Below are positions 17,290 to 27,429 of a DNA stretch of 64,000 nt, piece after piece. Numbering within the stretch: position 1 is the first letter of the stretch; the number at the start of each line of letters is the position of its first letter. The stretch is from Castellaniella sp. MT123 (GTDB lineage: Bacteria; Pseudomonadota; Gammaproteobacteria; Burkholderiales; Burkholderiaceae_B), in NCBI RefSeq assembly GCF_039614765.1, contig NZ_CP154879.1:1612001-1676000 (forward strand), read 5' to 3'. Made by a program: the position numbers and the translations under genes. The notes under the pieces were generated by a model. The model ran no database searches and was not told the DNA's origin. It worked only from the letters and a program-made list of their open reading frames with translations.

Positions 17290-18087
17290 ATGGACCATAC
17301 CTACCAACACATCCAATTCTCCTACGACGGCGGAGTAGGCCACATCGTGCTCAACCGCCCCGACAGCCTGAACAGCATGACGGAAGCCATGCATGCCGAC
17401 ATCCGCGCCGCGCTGGACTTCCTGGAAGCCCGAGACGACCTGCGCGGCCTGATCCTGACAGGATCGGGCCGCGGCTTCTGTGCCGGGCAGGACCTCGGCG
17501 AACGCAAACCCCTCCCTCCCGGTGAAAAGCGCGATCTGTCGCGCGGCCTGCGAGAAAACTATGCGCCTCTGGTTCTACGTCTACGCGCATTGCCCGCACC
17601 CGTCGTCTGCTTCGTCAACGGCGTAGCAGCCGGAGCAGGCGTCAGCCTGGCGCTGGCCTGCGACCTGGTCTACGCCGTGCACTCGGCCCGATTCATCCAA
17701 GCCTTCGCCCGCATCGGCTTGATGCCCGACGCGGGTGGCACGCACGCGTGGCTGCAACGGGTAGGCCTGCAACGCGCCCTGGGTGCCTCACTGTTCGCCG
17801 AACCCGTCTCCGCCACGCTGGCCGAGCAGTGGGGCCTGATCTGGAAATGCATCCCAGACGAAGTGCTGAGCGACACCCTGCAATCCGTCAAGGCGCGCCT
17901 GGCAGCAGGGCCTACCCGCGCTTACGCCGCCACCAAACAAGCCCTGTACGCCGCAGCAAACCACACGTTGGCCGAACAGATGGACCTGGAAACCACTTTG
18001 CAAAAGGCCTTGGGCCTGACCAACGATTACCTGGAAGGCATGGAGGCCTTCGCCGAAAAACGCGCGCCCCGGTTCACGGGGAGGTAG
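17290..18087 (+). CDS. Enoyl-CoA hydratase/isomerase (crotonase) family, PaaG-like
   Basis: Crotonase-fold enzyme of 265 residues acting on a CoA ester. The oxyanion-hole segments are GRGFCAGQDLG near residue 61 and NGVAAGAGVSLALACD near residue 107. The usual second catalytic Glu is replaced by Asp in GLMPDAGGTHAWL, as in the PaaG isomerase group. GGAG lies seven bases before the ATG. It is the first gene on the plus side of the divergent region and may be separate from the SDR operon, since 171 bases follow it. Hydratase, isomerase or ring-opening hydrolase activity cannot be distinguished by eye. Confidence 0.88.
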   Translation: MDHTYQHIQFSYDGGVGHIVLNRPDSLNSMTEAMHADIRAALDFLEARDDLRGLILTGSGRGFCAGQDLGERKPLPPGEKRDLSRGLRENYAPLVLRLRALPAPVVCFVNGVAAGAGVSLALACDLVYAVHSARFIQAFARIGLMPDAGGTHAWLQRVGLQRALGASLFAEPVSATLAEQWGLIWKCIPDEVLSDTLQSVKARLAAGPTRAYAATKQALYAAANHTLAEQMDLETTLQKALGLTNDYLEGMEAFAEKRAPRFTGR

Positions 18088-18258
18088 CATCCCGTTGAGT
18101 GCCAAACGAACAAAAGCCGGCTAGACATAATCATAATGGTCACTCGTTAAGCGCTGATTAATGCTTGCTTTTGCAATTCGAAGTTGAGGCAGCTCGGCTT
18201 TTTCTCTATCGTGGACCGACTGCAGATTCCACGATTCAGACGACAGAGGAGCATGACA

Positions 18259-19146
18259 ATGAGCGAGTTGGTCAAGGGCAAGGTTGCTGTAGTGACCGGG
18301 TCAGGTGGCGGCATAGGCCGGGGAATTGCGTTGGCCATGGCGGCCAGCGGCGCTCAGGTCGTTGTCAACGACGTCAGCGCCGAGAACGCCCAGCATGTCG
18401 TCGACGAAATCAAGGTGGCTGGTGGTAGCGCCGTCGCGTGTACCGACAGTGTCTCGAGTGCCGCCAGTGCCGCAAAAATCATCCAGGCCGCGGTCGATTC
18501 CTTCGGCCATATCGACATCGTCGTGAACAATGCGGGCATTCTGCGCGACCGGCTGTTCCACAAGATGTCTGACGAAGAATGGTCGCAGGTGCTGGACGTG
18601 CACCTGAATGGCTCGTTCTTCGTGAGCCACGCGGCGGCGGCGTTCTTCCGCCAGCAAGAGTCGGGAGCCTACGTGCACATGACGTCCACATCGGGCCTGA
18701 TCGGCAACTTCGGACAAGCCAATTACTCATCGGCCAAAATGGGGATCGTGGGCTTGTCCAAGTCCATTGCATTGGACATGTCGCGATTCCACGTGCGGTC
18801 GAACTGCATCGCACCCTTTGCCTGGACCAGCATGACGAGCTCCATTCCCGCCAACACCCCGGAAGAAAAAGACCGGGTGAAGAAGCTGCAAAAGATGGAA
18901 GCCGGCAAGGTCGCCCCTCTGGTGGTGTATCTGGGCAGCGATGCCGCGCACGAAGTCACCGGGCAAATCTTTTCGGTCCGTGCCAACGAGATCATGCTCT
19001 TCAGCCAGCCGCGGCCCGTCCGTTCCGTGCACATGTCCGAAGGCTGGACACCAGAGTCGATTGCGCAGATCGCCATTCCGGCCATGCAGGGCAGCTTCTA
19101 CAAGCTAGAGCGATCACCCGACGTCATCAACTGGGACCCCATCTGA
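18259..19146 (+). CDS. Short-chain dehydrogenase/reductase, 3-hydroxyacyl-CoA dehydrogenase type
   Basis: NAD(P)-dependent SDR of 295 residues. The cofactor-binding glycine motif is TGSGGGIGRGIA near residue 13. NNAG follows, and the catalytic pair is in YSSAK. The C-terminal extension with SVRANEIMLFSQPRPVRSVH resembles the dehydrogenase part of peroxisomal multifunctional enzyme 2. The ATG at 18259 is preferred over the one at 18253 because AGGAG is then seven bases upstream. The MaoC hydratase gene follows after two bases, so hydration of an enoyl-CoA and oxidation of the hydroxyacyl-CoA are encoded side by side. Confidence 0.9.
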   Translation: MSELVKGKVAVVTGSGGGIGRGIALAMAASGAQVVVNDVSAENAQHVVDEIKVAGGSAVACTDSVSSAASAAKIIQAAVDSFGHIDIVVNNAGILRDRLFHKMSDEEWSQVLDVHLNGSFFVSHAAAAFFRQQESGAYVHMTSTSGLIGNFGQANYSSAKMGIVGLSKSIALDMSRFHVRSNCIAPFAWTSMTSSIPANTPEEKDRVKKLQKMEAGKVAPLVVYLGSDAAHEVTGQIFSVRANEIMLFSQPRPVRSVHMSEGWTPESIAQIAIPAMQGSFYKLERSPDVINWDPI

Positions 19147-19148
19147 TC

Positions 19149-20012
19149 ATGGCGCTCGATTATTCGCTCATCAAGCACTGGCCCTTCAAAGACCTGCGCC
19201 ATGCCTATACGCACAAAGACGTGATTCTGTATGCTCTGAGCATCGGGCTGGGACATAACCCCACCGACCCGCGCGAACTGCGATACGTCTACGAAGACGG
19301 GCTCAAGGTCTTTCCGTCCATGGCCGCCGTCATGGGATACCCAGGCTTCTGGATGAAAGACCCCAAGACCGGCGTCACCTGGACCAAGGTCGTGCATGGC
19401 GAACAACGCATGCATTTCCACGCGCCATTTCCGGCCCAGGGCGAGGTAATCGGGCGCAGCCGCATCACGCACGTGATCGACAAAGGCGCCGACAAGGGCG
19501 CGCTGGTCGTCACAGAGCGCAAAATCCACGATGCGGCGACCGACGCGCTGCTGGCCACCGTCGAGCAAGTCACCTTCTGCCGCGCCGACGGCGGGTTCGG
19601 CACCAGCGATGCCGCACTCGACCCCTTGCCCAAAGTGCCCGCCACACCGCCGGATGCCAGCTGCACGCTGACCACTCTGCCTCAGGCCGCACTGCTGTAC
19701 CGCCTCAATGGCGACTACAACCCCTTGCACGCCGACCCGGCCGTGGCCGCCAAGGCGGGATTTCCGCGGCCCATTCTGCATGGCCTCTGCACTTACGGAG
19801 TGGTCGCGCGCGCCGTGGTCAACATGCTGTGCGATGGCGAGGGCGACCGTCTGGCCTACCTGCACGGGCGCTTTTCCGCGCCGGTATTCCCCGGCGAAAC
19901 CCTGCAAATCGACATTTGGAAGTCCACCCACGGCACCGCACAGTTTCAGACCCGAGTGCCTGAGCGCGGCATCGTCGTCCTCGGCAACGGGGTGGCGGGT
20001 ATCCGCGCCTGA
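19149..20012 (+). CDS. MaoC-type 2-enoyl-CoA hydratase 2
   Basis: Double hot-dog hydratase of 287 residues, similar to the hydratase-2 domain of multifunctional enzyme 2. The catalytic hydratase motif is YRLNGDYNPLHADPAVA, with the Asp/His pair, followed by GFPRPILHGLCTYG. It probably hydrates trans-2-enoyl-CoA to the (R)-3-hydroxyacyl-CoA, which the SDR encoded two bases upstream would oxidise. A longer in-frame extension back to 18579 exists but overlaps the whole end of the SDR gene and is rejected. The acyl-CoA dehydrogenase follows after 72 bases. Confidence 0.92.
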   Translation: MALDYSLIKHWPFKDLRHAYTHKDVILYALSIGLGHNPTDPRELRYVYEDGLKVFPSMAAVMGYPGFWMKDPKTGVTWTKVVHGEQRMHFHAPFPAQGEVIGRSRITHVIDKGADKGALVVTERKIHDAATDALLATVEQVTFCRADGGFGTSDAALDPLPKVPATPPDASCTLTTLPQAALLYRLNGDYNPLHADPAVAAKAGFPRPILHGLCTYGVVARAVVNMLCDGEGDRLAYLHGRFSAPVFPGETLQIDIWKSTHGTAQFQTRVPERGIVVLGNGVAGIRA

Positions 20013-20084
20013 CACGTGTCTTTCCCGAGCGCCAACCAAGGCGCACCCCTGCCCGACGGGCACCGAATTTTTGACTGAGCCACC

Positions 20085-21236
20085 ATGATCAGAGATCAAG
20101 AAACCCTGAACCTCCTGCTGGACAATATCTCACGCTTCGTACGCGAGCGCCTGGTCCCCAACGAAGAACAAGTCGCGGAGTCCGACGAAATCCCGGACGA
20201 CATCGTCGAAGAAATGAAAGCCATCGGGCTGTTCGGGCTCACCATCCCGGAGCAATACGGCGGGCTTCAGCTGACAATGGAAGAAGAAGTGCTCGCCATG
20301 TTCGAGCTGGGCCACACGTCTCCGGCCTTTCGCTCCATCATTGGCACGACGGTCGGCATAGGTTCGCAAGGCATCGTGTTCGACGGCACCGACGAACAAA
20401 AGCAGCAATATCTGCCGCGCATGGCCACCGGGGACGTGATCGCATCCTTCGCGTTGACGGAGCCAGGCTCCGGGTCCGACGCCGGGTCTCTCAAGACGAC
20501 AGCACGGCGCGAGGGGGACCACTATGTGGTCAACGGCACCAAGCGTTTCATCACCAACGCGCCGCACGCAGGTATCTTCACCTTGATGGCGCGCACCGAC
20601 CCCAACATCAAAGGCTCCGCAGGCGTGTCAGCCTTCATCGTCGAAGCCAAGTCGCCTGGCATCACGCTGGGCAAGCGCGACCGCAAGATGGGGCAGCAAG
20701 GCGCCCATACCTGCGATGTGATCTTCGAGAACTGCAAAGTGCCAGCGGCCAACCTGATCGGCGGCATCGAAGGACGCGGCTTTAAGACCGCCATGAAAGT
20801 GCTCGACAAGGGCCGCATCCACATCGCCGCCATCTGCGTGGGCGTGGCCGAACGCATGCTGGCCGATGCCTTGAAATACGCCTCCGAACGCCATCAGTTC
20901 GGCAAGGCCATCGGCGAGTTCCAGCTCATCCAAGCCCTGCTGGCCGACAGCAAGGCTGAAATCTATGCCGCGCGCTGTATGGTGATCGATGCGGCCCGCA
21001 GGCGCGACGACGGCCTCCCCGTGAGCACCGAAGCATCCTGCGCCAAAATGTTTGCTTCCGAGATGTGCGGCCGCGTGGCCGACCGCGCGGTGCAGATTTT
21101 TGGTGGTGCTGGCTACATGAGCGAATACGGCATCGAGCGCTTCTACCGCGACGCGCGGCTGTTCCGTATCTACGAAGGTACGACCCAGATCCAGCAACTG
21201 ATCATTGCGCGCAACATGCTGCGTGAATTGGCTTAA
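20085..21236 (+). CDS. Acyl-CoA dehydrogenase
   Basis: FAD-dependent acyl-CoA dehydrogenase of 383 residues catalysing the first oxidation of a beta-oxidation round. The flavin motif is [19 protein letters not shown], the substrate-helix region is [19 protein letters not shown], and the catalytic Glu is in [11 protein letters not shown]. All key residues are canonical, unlike the dehydrogenase at 8042-9202. The electron-acceptor genes etfBA follow directly, so electrons go to the ETF pair of the same operon. Confidence 0.94.
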   Translation: MIRDQETLNLLLDNISRFVRERLVPNEEQVAESDEIPDDIVEEMKAIGLFGLTIPEQYGGLQLTMEEEVLAMFELGHTSPAFRSIIGTTVGIGSQGIVFDGTDEQKQQYLPRMATGDVIASFALTEPGSGSDAGSLKTTARREGDHYVVNGTKRFITNAPHAGIFTLMARTDPNIKGSAGVSAFIVEAKSPGITLGKRDRKMGQQGAHTCDVIFENCKVPAANLIGGIEGRGFKTAMKVLDKGRIHIAAICVGVAERMLADALKYASERHQFGKAIGEFQLIQALLADSKAEIYAARCMVIDAARRRDDGLPVSTEASCAKMFASEMCGRVADRAVQIFGGAGYMSEYGIERFYRDARLFRIYEGTTQIQQLIIARNMLRELA

Positions 21237-21255
21237 TTCGTTCCAGGAAAACAAA

Positions 21256-22008
21256 ATGAAGGTTTTGGTCCCGGTCAAGCGCGTAGTTGACTTCAACGTC
21301 AAGGTGCGCGTGAAATCCGATCAAACGGGGGTGGACGTGGGCAATGTGAAGATGTCCATGAATCCGTTTGATGAAATCGCGATGGAAGAAGCGGTGCGCC
21401 TCAAAGAGAAAGGCGTGGCCAGCGAGGTAGTGGCGATCTCCTGCGGGGTGGCGCAGTGCCAGGAGACATTGCGCACGGCGCTGGCCATCGGGGCCGACCG
21501 GGGAGTGCTGGTGCAAAGCGACGCCGAGCTGCAGCCGCTGGCGGTGGCCAAACTGCTTGCAGCGGTGGCAGGTCAGGAGTCGCCATCGCTGGTTATTTTG
21601 GGCAAGCAGGCGATCGACGACGATGCAAACCAGACAGGGCAGATGCTGGCGGCGCTGCTCGATTGGCCGCAGGCGACCAACGCAAGCAAGCTCGAGGTGC
21701 AAGGCGATCGGGTGCTGGTCACGCGTGAGGTCGATGGGGGACTCGAGACGGTAAGCCTCACGCTGCCTGCGGTGGTGACGACCGACCTGCGGCTCAACGA
21801 GCCGCGCTACGTGACGCTACCCAACATCATGAAGGCGAAGAAAAAGCCGCTCGAAACGGTGACACCCGAGGCGCTGGCCGTGGATGTGACCCCGCGCCTG
21901 AAGACGCTGAAGGTGACCGAGCCCGCGGCTCGCTCGGCGGGGGTGATCGTGCCTGATGTGGTGACGCTGGTCGATAAGCTGAAGAACGAAGCAAAGGTGG
22001 TGAAATGA
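21256..22008 (+). CDS. etfB: Electron transfer flavoprotein beta subunit
   Basis: Small subunit of the ETF heterodimer, 250 residues. It accepts electrons from acyl-CoA dehydrogenases and passes them towards ETF:ubiquinone oxidoreductase. It begins [20 protein letters not shown] and contains [18 protein letters not shown] and the ETF-beta signature region around [19 protein letters not shown] precedes the ATG at 21256. It overlaps etfA by four bases (ATGA), the usual coupling. Confidence 0.96.
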   Translation: MKVLVPVKRVVDFNVKVRVKSDQTGVDVGNVKMSMNPFDEIAMEEAVRLKEKGVASEVVAISCGVAQCQETLRTALAIGADRGVLVQSDAELQPLAVAKLLAAVAGQESPSLVILGKQAIDDDANQTGQMLAALLDWPQATNASKLEVQGDRVLVTREVDGGLETVSLTLPAVVTTDLRLNEPRYVTLPNIMKAKKKPLETVTPEALAVDVTPRLKTLKVTEPAARSAGVIVPDVVTLVDKLKNEAKVVK

Positions 22009-22940
22009 GCGTACTGGTCGTTGCGGAACACAACAATGTGGTGCTGAGCATCGCGACGCGCAATGCGGTAGCGGCGGCCCTTGCAATCGATGCCAAGGTG
22101 CACGTGCTGGTGGCGGGCTGTGGGGCGCAGGCTGTCGCCGAGCAGGCCGCGCAGGTCGCGGACGTCACCAAGGTGCTGCTGGCCGATGCGCCCCACCTGG
22201 CCGAGGGGCTGGCCGAGAACGTTGCTGCGCAGGTGCTGGCGGTGGCGGTGGCGGGCGACTACAGCCACGTCGTCTTTCCGGCGACGGCCAGTGGCAAGAA
22301 CGTGGCCCCGCGCGTAGCAGCCAAGCTCGATGTAGCGCAGGTCTCGGACATTGTGGCGGTGGTCTCGCCCGACACGTTCATACGGCCCATCTACGCAGGC
22401 AATGCGCTGGCGACGGTGCAAAGCGCCGAGGCGCGGCACGTGGTGACGGTGCGCACGACGGCCTTCGATGCGGTGCCAGCCATAGGCGGACAGGCGATGA
22501 TCGAACCCGTGGCGGCGGTGGCCGATGCGGGTCGCTCGGTCTTCGTGGGGCGAGAGGTCGCCAAAAACGACCGGCCCGAGCTCACGGCGGCACGCGTGGT
22601 AGTCTCGGGCGGGCGAGGGCTGGGCAGTGCGGAGAACTTCAAACTGCTCGAGCCGCTGGCCGACAAGCTGGGGGCGGCGTTGGGGGCCTCGCGCGCGGCG
22701 GTCGATGCGGGCTACGCCCCGAATGACTGGCAGGTAGGGCAGACGGGCAAGATCGTGGCCCCGCAGATGTATGTCGCTGTCGGCATCTCGGGGGCGATCC
22801 AGCACCTGGCGGGGATGAAGGATTCCAAGGTGATCGTGGCAATCAACAAGGACGCCGAGGCGCCGATTTTCGGAGTGGCCGACTATGGTCTGGCGGCCGA
22901 CCTCTTCGAGGCGGTACCCGAACTAGTCAAGGCTCTCTGA
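22005..22940 (+). CDS. etfA: Electron transfer flavoprotein alpha subunit
   Basis: FAD-binding subunit of ETF, 311 residues. The C-terminal FAD domain shows [14 protein letters not shown], then [20 protein letters not shown] and [18 protein letters not shown], all conserved in EtfA. It is the last gene of the SDR-MaoC-dehydrogenase-ETF operon and is followed by a strong terminator. Having a dedicated ETF suggests that the dehydrogenases of this cluster need a high electron-transfer capacity. Confidence 0.97.
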   Translation: MSVLVVAEHNNVVLSIATRNAVAAALAIDAKVHVLVAGCGAQAVAEQAAQVADVTKVLLADAPHLAEGLAENVAAQVLAVAVAGDYSHVVFPATASGKNVAPRVAAKLDVAQVSDIVAVVSPDTFIRPIYAGNALATVQSAEARHVVTVRTTAFDAVPAIGGQAMIEPVAAVADAGRSVFVGREVAKNDRPELTAARVVVSGGRGLGSAENFKLLEPLADKLGAALGASRAAVDAGYAPNDWQVGQTGKIVAPQMYVAVGISGAIQHLAGMKDSKVIVAINKDAEAPIFGVADYGLAADLFEAVPELVKAL

Positions 22941-22953
22941 CCCCACCCACGAC

Positions 22954-22977
22954 ACGGACCCCTTCGGGTCCGTTTTT
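22954..22977 (+). terminator. Rho-independent terminator after etfA
   Basis: A seven-base perfect stem CGGACCC/GGGTCCG with a CTTC loop spans 22955-22972 and is followed by five T residues. It closes the plus-strand operon that ends with etfA. Confidence 0.88.
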
Positions 22978-23010
22978 GCATGAATCGCACCCTGAAAGAG
23001 GCCACCCAAA

Positions 23011-23691
23011 GTGATCAACAAAGTTTGTGCCACGCTGTCCGATGCCGTCTCGGACATTCAGGACGGGTCCACGCTTCTGATCGGTGGATTCGGACTAGCG
23101 GGAATGCCGGTCGAACTCATCGACGCTCTGCTGGAACAAGGCGCCAGCAATCTGACCCTGGTCAACAACAACGCAGGCAACGGCGACACCGGCGTGGCCG
23201 CGCTACTCAAGCACGGGCGAGTGCGCAAGGTCATCTGTTCCTTCCCGCGTCAGGTGGACTCTTACGTATTTGACGGCCTGTATCGGGCAGGCAAGATCGA
23301 ACTCGAACTCGTGCCGCAAGGCACCCTGGCCGAGCGCATGCGCGCGGCGGGCGCCGGCATCGGCGGCTTTTTCACGCCCACCGCGTATGGAACACAGCTT
23401 GCACAGGGTAAAGAAACCCGCGAAATCGACGGCAAGCACTACGTGTTCGAGAAGGCGCTGCACGCCGACTATGCCCTCATCAAGGCCTATCGCGGCGACC
23501 GCTGGGGCAATCTGGTCTACCGCAAATCGGCGCGCAACTTCACCCCTGTCATGGCCTCGGCGGCCACCTGCACCATTGCCCAAGTCCAGGAACTGGTGCC
23601 GCTGGGAGCACTGGACCCAGAGGCCATTGTCACGCCCAGCATCTTCGTTCACCGCATTGTCGAATGCCACGCCAGCCAGGAGGCCGCATGA
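23011..23691 (+). CDS. Class I 3-oxoacid CoA-transferase, subunit A
   Basis: Alpha subunit, 226 residues, of a heteromeric CoA-transferase such as 3-oxoadipate or acetoacetate:succinyl-CoA transferase. The glycine-rich CoA-binding loop is IGGFGLAGMPVELI near residue 26, and the family segment GTLAERMRAAGAGIGGFFTP is present. It starts with GTG at 23011 with AGAGG some ten bases upstream. It overlaps subunit B by four bases. In this setting it could recycle CoA from the last 3-oxoacyl-CoA or activate an incoming keto acid. The acid is unknown. Confidence 0.92.
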   Translation: MINKVCATLSDAVSDIQDGSTLLIGGFGLAGMPVELIDALLEQGASNLTLVNNNAGNGDTGVAALLKHGRVRKVICSFPRQVDSYVFDGLYRAGKIELELVPQGTLAERMRAAGAGIGGFFTPTAYGTQLAQGKETREIDGKHYVFEKALHADYALIKAYRGDRWGNLVYRKSARNFTPVMASAATCTIAQVQELVPLGALDPEAIVTPSIFVHRIVECHASQEAA

Positions 23692-24326
23692 ACCACCTCA
23701 CCCGCGAACAGGTTGCCCGGCGCATGGCGCACGACATCCCCGATGGGGCTTTCGTCAACCTGGGCATCGGCGCACCCACGCTGATCTCGGACTTTCTGCT
23801 GCCTGACCGCGAAGTCATCCTGCAAAGTGAAAACGGTATCCTGGGGATGGGCCCAGCGCCGGCACCAGGCGAGGAAGACCCGGAGCTCATCAATGCCGGC
23901 AAGCAGCCCACTACGCTGCTGGCGGGCGGAGCCTACTTCCACTCGGCGGATTCCTTCGGCATGATCCGCGGTGGGCATCTGGACATCTGCGTCCTGGGCG
24001 CCTTTCAGGTCTCGGCACGAGGAGATCTGGCCAACTGGAGCACCGGCGCGCCCGATGCCATTCCCGCCGTGGGTGGGGCCATGGACCTCGCCATAGGCGC
24101 CAAGCAGGTCTTCGTCATGATGGACCATCTGACCAAGCACGGAGAAAGCAAGATCGTGCCCGACTGCACGTACCCGATCACGGGCGTGGCTTGCGTCAAC
24201 CGCATCTATACCGATCTGGCCGTGCTCGACATCACCGCCCACGGAGTGGTGGTCCGTGAGATTCTGGCGGATATCTCCCTCGAGTCCCTGCAAGCCGCCA
24301 CCGCAGTCCGGCTGCTTGGACCGTAA
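23688..24326 (+). CDS. Class I 3-oxoacid CoA-transferase, subunit B
   Basis: Beta subunit, 212 residues, carrying the catalytic glutamate in LQSENGILGMGPAP, the SENG motif of class I CoA-transferases. NLGIGAPTLISDFL near the N-terminus and GGAMDLAIGAKQVFVMMDH in the middle are typical of the family. Translation starts at the ATGA overlap with subunit A. The orphan binding-protein gene follows after 89 bases in the same direction. Confidence 0.93.
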   Translation: MNHLTREQVARRMAHDIPDGAFVNLGIGAPTLISDFLLPDREVILQSENGILGMGPAPAPGEEDPELINAGKQPTTLLAGGAYFHSADSFGMIRGGHLDICVLGAFQVSARGDLANWSTGAPDAIPAVGGAMDLAIGAKQVFVMMDHLTKHGESKIVPDCTYPITGVACVNRIYTDLAVLDITAHGVVVREILADISLESLQAATAVRLLGP

Positions 24327-24415
24327 GCCGCGCCTCCTACCGCCCGCCGACACTTCCGCCGACAGGTCAACCCGAGCCCGCCCCGACAAAAACGGGCCAT
24401 TCCAGGAGACTTTTC

Positions 24416-25639
24416 ATGAAACTTCGCACTTTGACCGCTGCACTCCTCGCAGCGGGTGTGGGACTGGGCACCAGCGCTGCCACGCTGGCCGCCCAAGGCG
24501 TTTCAGACAACGTGGTCCGCATCGGCTTCATTGGGGACCTCTCCGGCCTGTATGCCGACGACGATGGGAACGCCGGCGCGGACATGATACGCCAGGCCAT
24601 CCAGAACTTCGGGGGCCAGGTGGACGGCAAGAAGATCGAGCTGCTGGTCGCCGACCACCAGAACAAGGCCGACGTCGCCGCTTCCCAGGCACGCGAGTGG
24701 TTCGACCAAGAGCACCTGGACATGCTGATCGGCGGCACGAACTCCGCCACCGCGCTGGCCATGGCGGGCATCGCCGCCGAGCACAAAAAGCCCTTCTTCG
24801 TGGTGGGCGCGGGCACTTCAGCGCTCATCAACGGACAATGCACCCCCTATACCATCCAGTACGCCTACAACACAGTGGCTCTGGCGCGCGGCACGGGCTC
24901 GGCCGTCGTGGCCCAGGGCGGCAAGTCGTGGTTCTTCCTGACGGCGGACTATGCCTTTGGCAAATCACTGGAAGAAGACGCCGCAAAGGTCGTGGAGCGA
25001 TCCGGCGGCAAAGTGCTGGGCAATGTCCGGGCGCCTCTGGCCACATCCGATTTTTCATCCTTCATGCTGCAGGCGCAGTCTTCCGGTGCCCAGGTCCTGG
25101 GCCTGGCCAACGCAGGGGGCGATTTCATCAACTCGGTCAAGGCTGCCAAAGAATTCGGCGTCTCCAAGACCATGAAGATCGCCGCGTTGCTGGCACTCAT
25201 CAACAGCATCCATACCCTGGGCCCGGACAACACGGCAGGCATGTACCTGACCATCGCCTGGTACTGGAACCAGGATGACGCATCGCGCGTCTGGGCCAAA
25301 CCCTTCTTCGACAAATACCATCGAGCGCCCTCCTTCCTTCAGGCGGGCGACTATTCGGCCACCATGGCCTACCTGAACGCCGTGAAGGCCGCTGGAACGG
25401 ATGACGGCGACACCATCATGAAATACATGAAGTCGCACAAGATCAATGACATGTTCGTGAAAAACGGCTACGTGCGCCCGGATGGGCTGATGATGCACGA
25501 CATGTTCCTCGCACAGGTGAAACAGTCCGGAGAATCCAGTATCCCCTGGGATTACTACACCATCCTGAAGCGCCTGCCCGCCCCATCCGTCTACGGCACG
25601 GAAGAGGAATCCACCTGCCAACTGGTGAAGCACGGCTAA
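24416..25639 (+). CDS. Liv-type periplasmic substrate-binding protein without adjacent permease genes
   Basis: Binding protein of fold type I, 407 residues, with a signal peptide (hydrophobic AALLAAGVGLGTSAATLAAQ) and the mature start NVVRIGFIGDLSGLYADDDG. Features such as GGTNSATALAMAGIAAEHKK and DYAFGKSLEED are common in Liv-type proteins found next to aromatic or acid catabolic genes. No permease or ATPase gene is near. It may share the LivHMGF transporter encoded at 2135-5396, or bind a different form of the substrate. Ligand unknown. Confidence 0.9.
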   Translation: MKLRTLTAALLAAGVGLGTSAATLAAQGVSDNVVRIGFIGDLSGLYADDDGNAGADMIRQAIQNFGGQVDGKKIELLVADHQNKADVAASQAREWFDQEHLDMLIGGTNSATALAMAGIAAEHKKPFFVVGAGTSALINGQCTPYTIQYAYNTVALARGTGSAVVAQGGKSWFFLTADYAFGKSLEEDAAKVVERSGGKVLGNVRAPLATSDFSSFMLQAQSSGAQVLGLANAGGDFINSVKAAKEFGVSKTMKIAALLALINSIHTLGPDNTAGMYLTIAWYWNQDDASRVWAKPFFDKYHRAPSFLQAGDYSATMAYLNAVKAAGTDDGDTIMKYMKSHKINDMFVKNGYVRPDGLMMHDMFLAQVKQSGESSIPWDYYTILKRLPAPSVYGTEEESTCQLVKHG

Positions 25640-25674
25640 GGCGCAAGCACGCCGCCCCGTCACTTGAGCAGCGC

Positions 25675-25785
25675 TCAGGTGGCGGCCGCCCGCAGCAGAT
25701 CGCGGGCGATGATGAGTTGCTGTACCTCGGTGGCCCCTTCGTAAATGTGCAAGACTCGAACCTCGCAGTACAGCTTGTCGGCATT
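25675..25785 (-). pseudogene. C-terminal remnant of an acyl-CoA dehydrogenase gene
   Basis: The minus strand ending at TGA 25675-25677 encodes [20 protein letters not shown], then IIARDLLR. This is the C-terminal catalytic-Glu region of acyl-CoA dehydrogenases. Upstream of about 25785 the same frame loses all resemblance, so roughly 90% of the gene is gone. It lies between the orphan binding protein and MmgE/PrpD copy 2 on the opposite strand. The remaining bases to 26061 hold no gene I can recognise. Confidence 0.75.
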
Positions 25786-26061
25786 GATGTGGTTAGCCGC
25801 CAGATTCGCGCCTGTGCCAACAACCTGGCCATAGGCCGCATTGGGACCACTGAGCGGGAACAGCGACCCATGACCACGTTGACCGCCTATGTGGGCACCG
25901 AGGCCATAGCCAGCACAGGCACGACCATCCTTCAAATTCGTAAAGTCTGTCTTAAGGAAACAATAATAGTCAAACCCTGCCTGGATCAAGCACAGTAATG
26001 CCCGGATCCCAACACTGGCCGCGTCAAACGCGATGCTTGGCCAGCCTTGACCAGGAATGCC

Positions 26062-27429
26062 ATGACACATCCTAGCGCCCTACTGTCCCAATTCGTCGCC
26101 GACCTGCGATATGAGGACATTCCCGCCCCCGTACTACGCCGCGCGGAAGACCTGCTGCTGGACTGCCTGGGGTCGATTCTAGCGGGCTCCAGCAGCCGGG
26201 CCGTCCAGATCCTGGTGAAGTATGCGCAGACCATGGGCCCCCTTGACGGCCCCGCCGAAAACATGGTCACCCGCGAAGGCACCAGCCCCTCATTTGCAGC
26301 CCTGTGCAATGCCGCCGCCGCGCATATGGTAGAGCAAGACGATGTCCATAACGGCTCGGTATTCCATCCCGGCGCCGTGGTGATCCCCCCTGTCCTCGCC
26401 ACCGCGCAGGCGCGCGGTGCCTCTGGTAAGGACGTACTGACCGCAATCGTCGCCGGGTACGAGTCCGGCATCCGCATCGGTGAGTTTCTAGGGCGTTCGC
26501 ACTACACCATTTTTCACACCACAGGCACCGCCGGGACACTGGCGGCCGCCATGGCAACCGGCAAGCTGCTGGGCCTGGACGCCACGCGAATGGGACATGC
26601 GCTCGGGTCCGCCGGTACCCAGGCTGCAGGCCTGTGGGAATTCCTGCGCGACGGCGCCGACTCTAAACAGTTGCACACCGCCCAGGCAGCCGCCAACGGC
26701 CTGATGGCGGCATGGCTGGCGGAAAGCGGCTTTACCGGCGCCTCGCACATCCTGGAAGGCCCCCAGGGAATGGCGGCCGGCATGTCAAGCGACGCCGACC
26801 CGAAACGGCTGACCGAGGGTCTAGGCACGCGCTGGGCGCTGTCGGAAACCTCGTTCAAATTCCATGCGTCCTGCCGCCACACGCATCCGGCGGCTGACGC
26901 CCTGCTCGGCCTCGTTCGCGAGCACCAATTATCGATCCACGACATCCAGTCCGTCACTGCCCATGTCCACCAGGGGGCCATCGACGTGCTGGGTCCCGTC
27001 GTCAATCCGACGACCGTACATCAATCGAAATTCTCCATGGGAACAGTCCTGGGACTGATCGCCAAACACCAACGGGCCGGCCTGCAGGAATTCGACGCTG
27101 CCCTGTCCGACTCGGACATCCGCGCCTTCCTGCCCCGCGTCGCGATGCAACTGGATGCGGAGGTCGATGCGGCTTATCCCAAACGCTGGATCGGCAAAGT
27201 CACGGTCACGACGCATCAAGGCCAGACACTGCATGGCCGCGTGGATACACCTAAAGGCGATCCGGACAATACACTGAGCCGTGCGGAGATCGAAGAAAAG
27301 GTCAGGCGCTTGGGCCGGTATCAGGATGCGGCATCCGACGCCCAGATCGACGCCTTGATCGCCCGAGTCTGGAGCCTGGCCGATATGCCATCCATCGAAC
27401 GCCTTCTCGAAAGCCGGGGCACCCGATGA
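26062..27429 (+). CDS. MmgE/PrpD family protein, copy 2
   Basis: Paralogue of the MmgE/PrpD protein at 10437-11795, 455 residues. Shared stretches include [49 protein letters not shown] and [13 protein letters not shown]. The family acts on citrate-like or itaconate-like acids. The ATG at 26062 has AGGA five bases upstream. The TTG at 26047 is less likely. Its stop overlaps the CitE-like gene by four bases, so these two proteins are made together, as in Pseudomonas rip clusters, where an MmgE/PrpD gene, a CoA-transferase gene and a CitE gene adjoin. Confidence 0.9.
   Translation: MTHPSALLSQFVADLRYEDIPAPVLRRAEDLLLDCLGSILAGSSSRAVQILVKYAQTMGPLDGPAENMVTREGTSPSFAALCNAAAAHMVEQDDVHNGSVFHPGAVVIPPVLATAQARGASGKDVLTAIVAGYESGIRIGEFLGRSHYTIFHTTGTAGTLAAAMATGKLLGLDATRMGHALGSAGTQAAGLWEFLRDGADSKQLHTAQAAANGLMAAWLAESGFTGASHILEGPQGMAAGMSSDADPKRLTEGLGTRWALSETSFKFHASCRHTHPAADALLGLVREHQLSIHDIQSVTAHVHQGAIDVLGPVVNPTTVHQSKFSMGTVLGLIAKHQRAGLQEFDAALSDSDIRAFLPRVAMQLDAEVDAAYPKRWIGKVTVTTHQGQTLHGRVDTPKGDPDNTLSRAEIEEKVRRLGRYQDAASDAQIDALIARVWSLADMPSIERLLESRGTR

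Noticed and set aside
18579-20012. A 477-codon frame that would extend the MaoC hydratase far upstream
   Set aside because: The extra part overlaps most of the SDR gene in another frame and shows no family resemblance. The hydratase begins at 19149, two bases after the SDR stop.
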